Shown here: piece after piece, positions 52,263 to 52,784 of the stretch
Layout: each line of letters opens with the position of its first letter
How positions within the stretch are numbered: position 1 is the stretch's first letter
Source: Pseudomonadota bacterium
GTDB lineage: Bacteria > Myxococcota_A > Bradymonadia > UBA4248
Direction: 5' to 3'
DNA length: 52,784 bases
NCBI GenBank assembly: GCA_017441205.1
Contig: JAFRYG010000112.1
Location: forward strand, 1-52,784
Made by a program: the position numbers and the translations under genes
Notes under the pieces: model-generated
The model's input: the letters and a program-made list of their open reading frames with translations, nothing else
Told to the model about the DNA's origin: nothing
The model's database searches: none

Positions 52263-52784
52263 ATGGCAACACAGATACAGATCGTGCATAATTAGAAAGA
52301 AGCCAAGGCAGAGGTAAGAAATGCAAAGCGCATGAAGGCTTTTGAATTATATCAAGCTGGTAAAACAGCCTATTATGCGGCCAAGATGTTAAAGGTAAAC
52401 AAGAAGACTGTATATGTTTGGTATGAAAATTTTCACATAGATGGCGAGAAAGCCGTGAATGAAAAGCCCAGGGGACCTCAAAAGCAGACTTCAGCAGCCT
52501 TGACGCCTAAACAATTTGAACGCCTTGAGAAAGATGTCAAAGATAAGACTCCTGACCAGTTGAAATTTGATTTTGCTTTGTGGTCATCGAAAGCTATTCA
52601 AGAATACGTTCAACGCAAGATGGGTATTACCATTTGCAGACGCACAGCCAGAAGATACATGAATAATCTTGGCTTTACATACAAGCAACCAGAACGGCGT
52701 GCACGAGAACAAAACCAAGCTCATGTAAATCAATGGTTGAATGAAACCTATCCGAAGATTAAACGCAAAGCTAAACGTAATGGA
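52263..52784 (+). mobile_element. IS630-family element, partial (runs off window)
   Basis: Transposase frame from ATG 52263, interrupted by TAG at codon 11, then open from there (ATG 52332 is the next start) to the window edge. It has the IS630-type N-terminal helix-turn-helix (GKTAYYAAKMLKVNKKTVY), the winged-helix segment (LKFDFALWSSKAIQEYV) and the WLNETYPKIKRKAKRNG segment that sits just before the first catalytic Asp; the DDE core lies outside the window. The left inverted repeat is probably near 52165-52240 and was not resolved. The TAG may be a nonsense mutation that silences this copy, unless translation begins at 52332. Confidence 0.82.

Overview
The window looks like a chromosomal segment of a Gram-negative, mid-GC member of the Myxococcota (former Deltaproteobacteria). 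The basis is family content: two membrane-anchored Ser/Thr kinases (one fused to a formylglycine-generating-enzyme-like domain), an FHA/sigma-54 activator, two myxobacterial-type outer-membrane beta-barrel proteins, a choice-of-anchor-L lipoprotein, and four large Cys-repeat lipoproteins. The assignment is inferred from gene families, not from a marker-gene comparison.

Layout. 1-1000: 3' end of a group II intron (domains V and VI visible) followed by non-coding repeat-rich DNA. 1-14.9 kb: comEC, a Cys-rich lipoprotein (minus strand), two unknown soluble proteins, a lipoprotein L,D-transpeptidase, a TM/acidic ORF plus ftsY (probably one gene split at an A9 run), two outer-membrane barrels and a lipoprotein. 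15-25.2 kb: FHA/sigma-54 regulator (minus), then lepA, a thymidine kinase/histidine phosphatase fusion, a LysM/serine-hydrolase protein, a membrane protein, dnaJ and fba. 25.3-36.7 kb: Cys-repeat lipoprotein and TPR-like protein (minus), POT-family transporter, lytic transglycosylase and kinase-FGE fusion (minus), flippase and second kinase (plus). 36.9-42.4 kb: pgm, murB and a Cys-repeat SGNH-hydrolase-like lipoprotein. 42.5-50.4 kb (all minus): tyrS, then a three-gene operon at 47957-43877, then a Cys-repeat lipoprotein with a glycosidase-like domain. 50.6-52.8 kb: a VIT/vWA lipoprotein pseudogene interrupted by an IS630-family element that runs off the window.

The strongest candidate for an undescribed system is the 47957-43877 operon. 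Its three genes overlap by ATGA: a DUF2207-like membrane protein whose predicted cytosolic C-terminus is a (Cys-His-x-Ala)9-Cys array; a radical SAM/SPASM enzyme with an N-terminal PqqD-like domain; and a small multi-spanning membrane protein. This is the genetic arrangement expected if the repetitive tail is modified after translation, or loaded with metal, by the radical SAM enzyme.

The second system-level observation is a family of at least 16 intergenic palindromes sharing the frame GC-TAT-[variable stem]-ATA-C-GC, with compensatory changes in both inner and outer stems and an invariant unpaired C. Three loci also carry a companion hairpin (CCTT-[stem]-TACGG) in a fixed order. The group II intron ends two bases upstream of one of these palindromes.

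Much of the rest concerns the envelope: cell-wall synthesis and remodelling (murB, L,D-transpeptidase, lytic transglycosylase, LysM/serine hydrolase), surface lipoproteins, and kinases that could couple envelope state to regulation.
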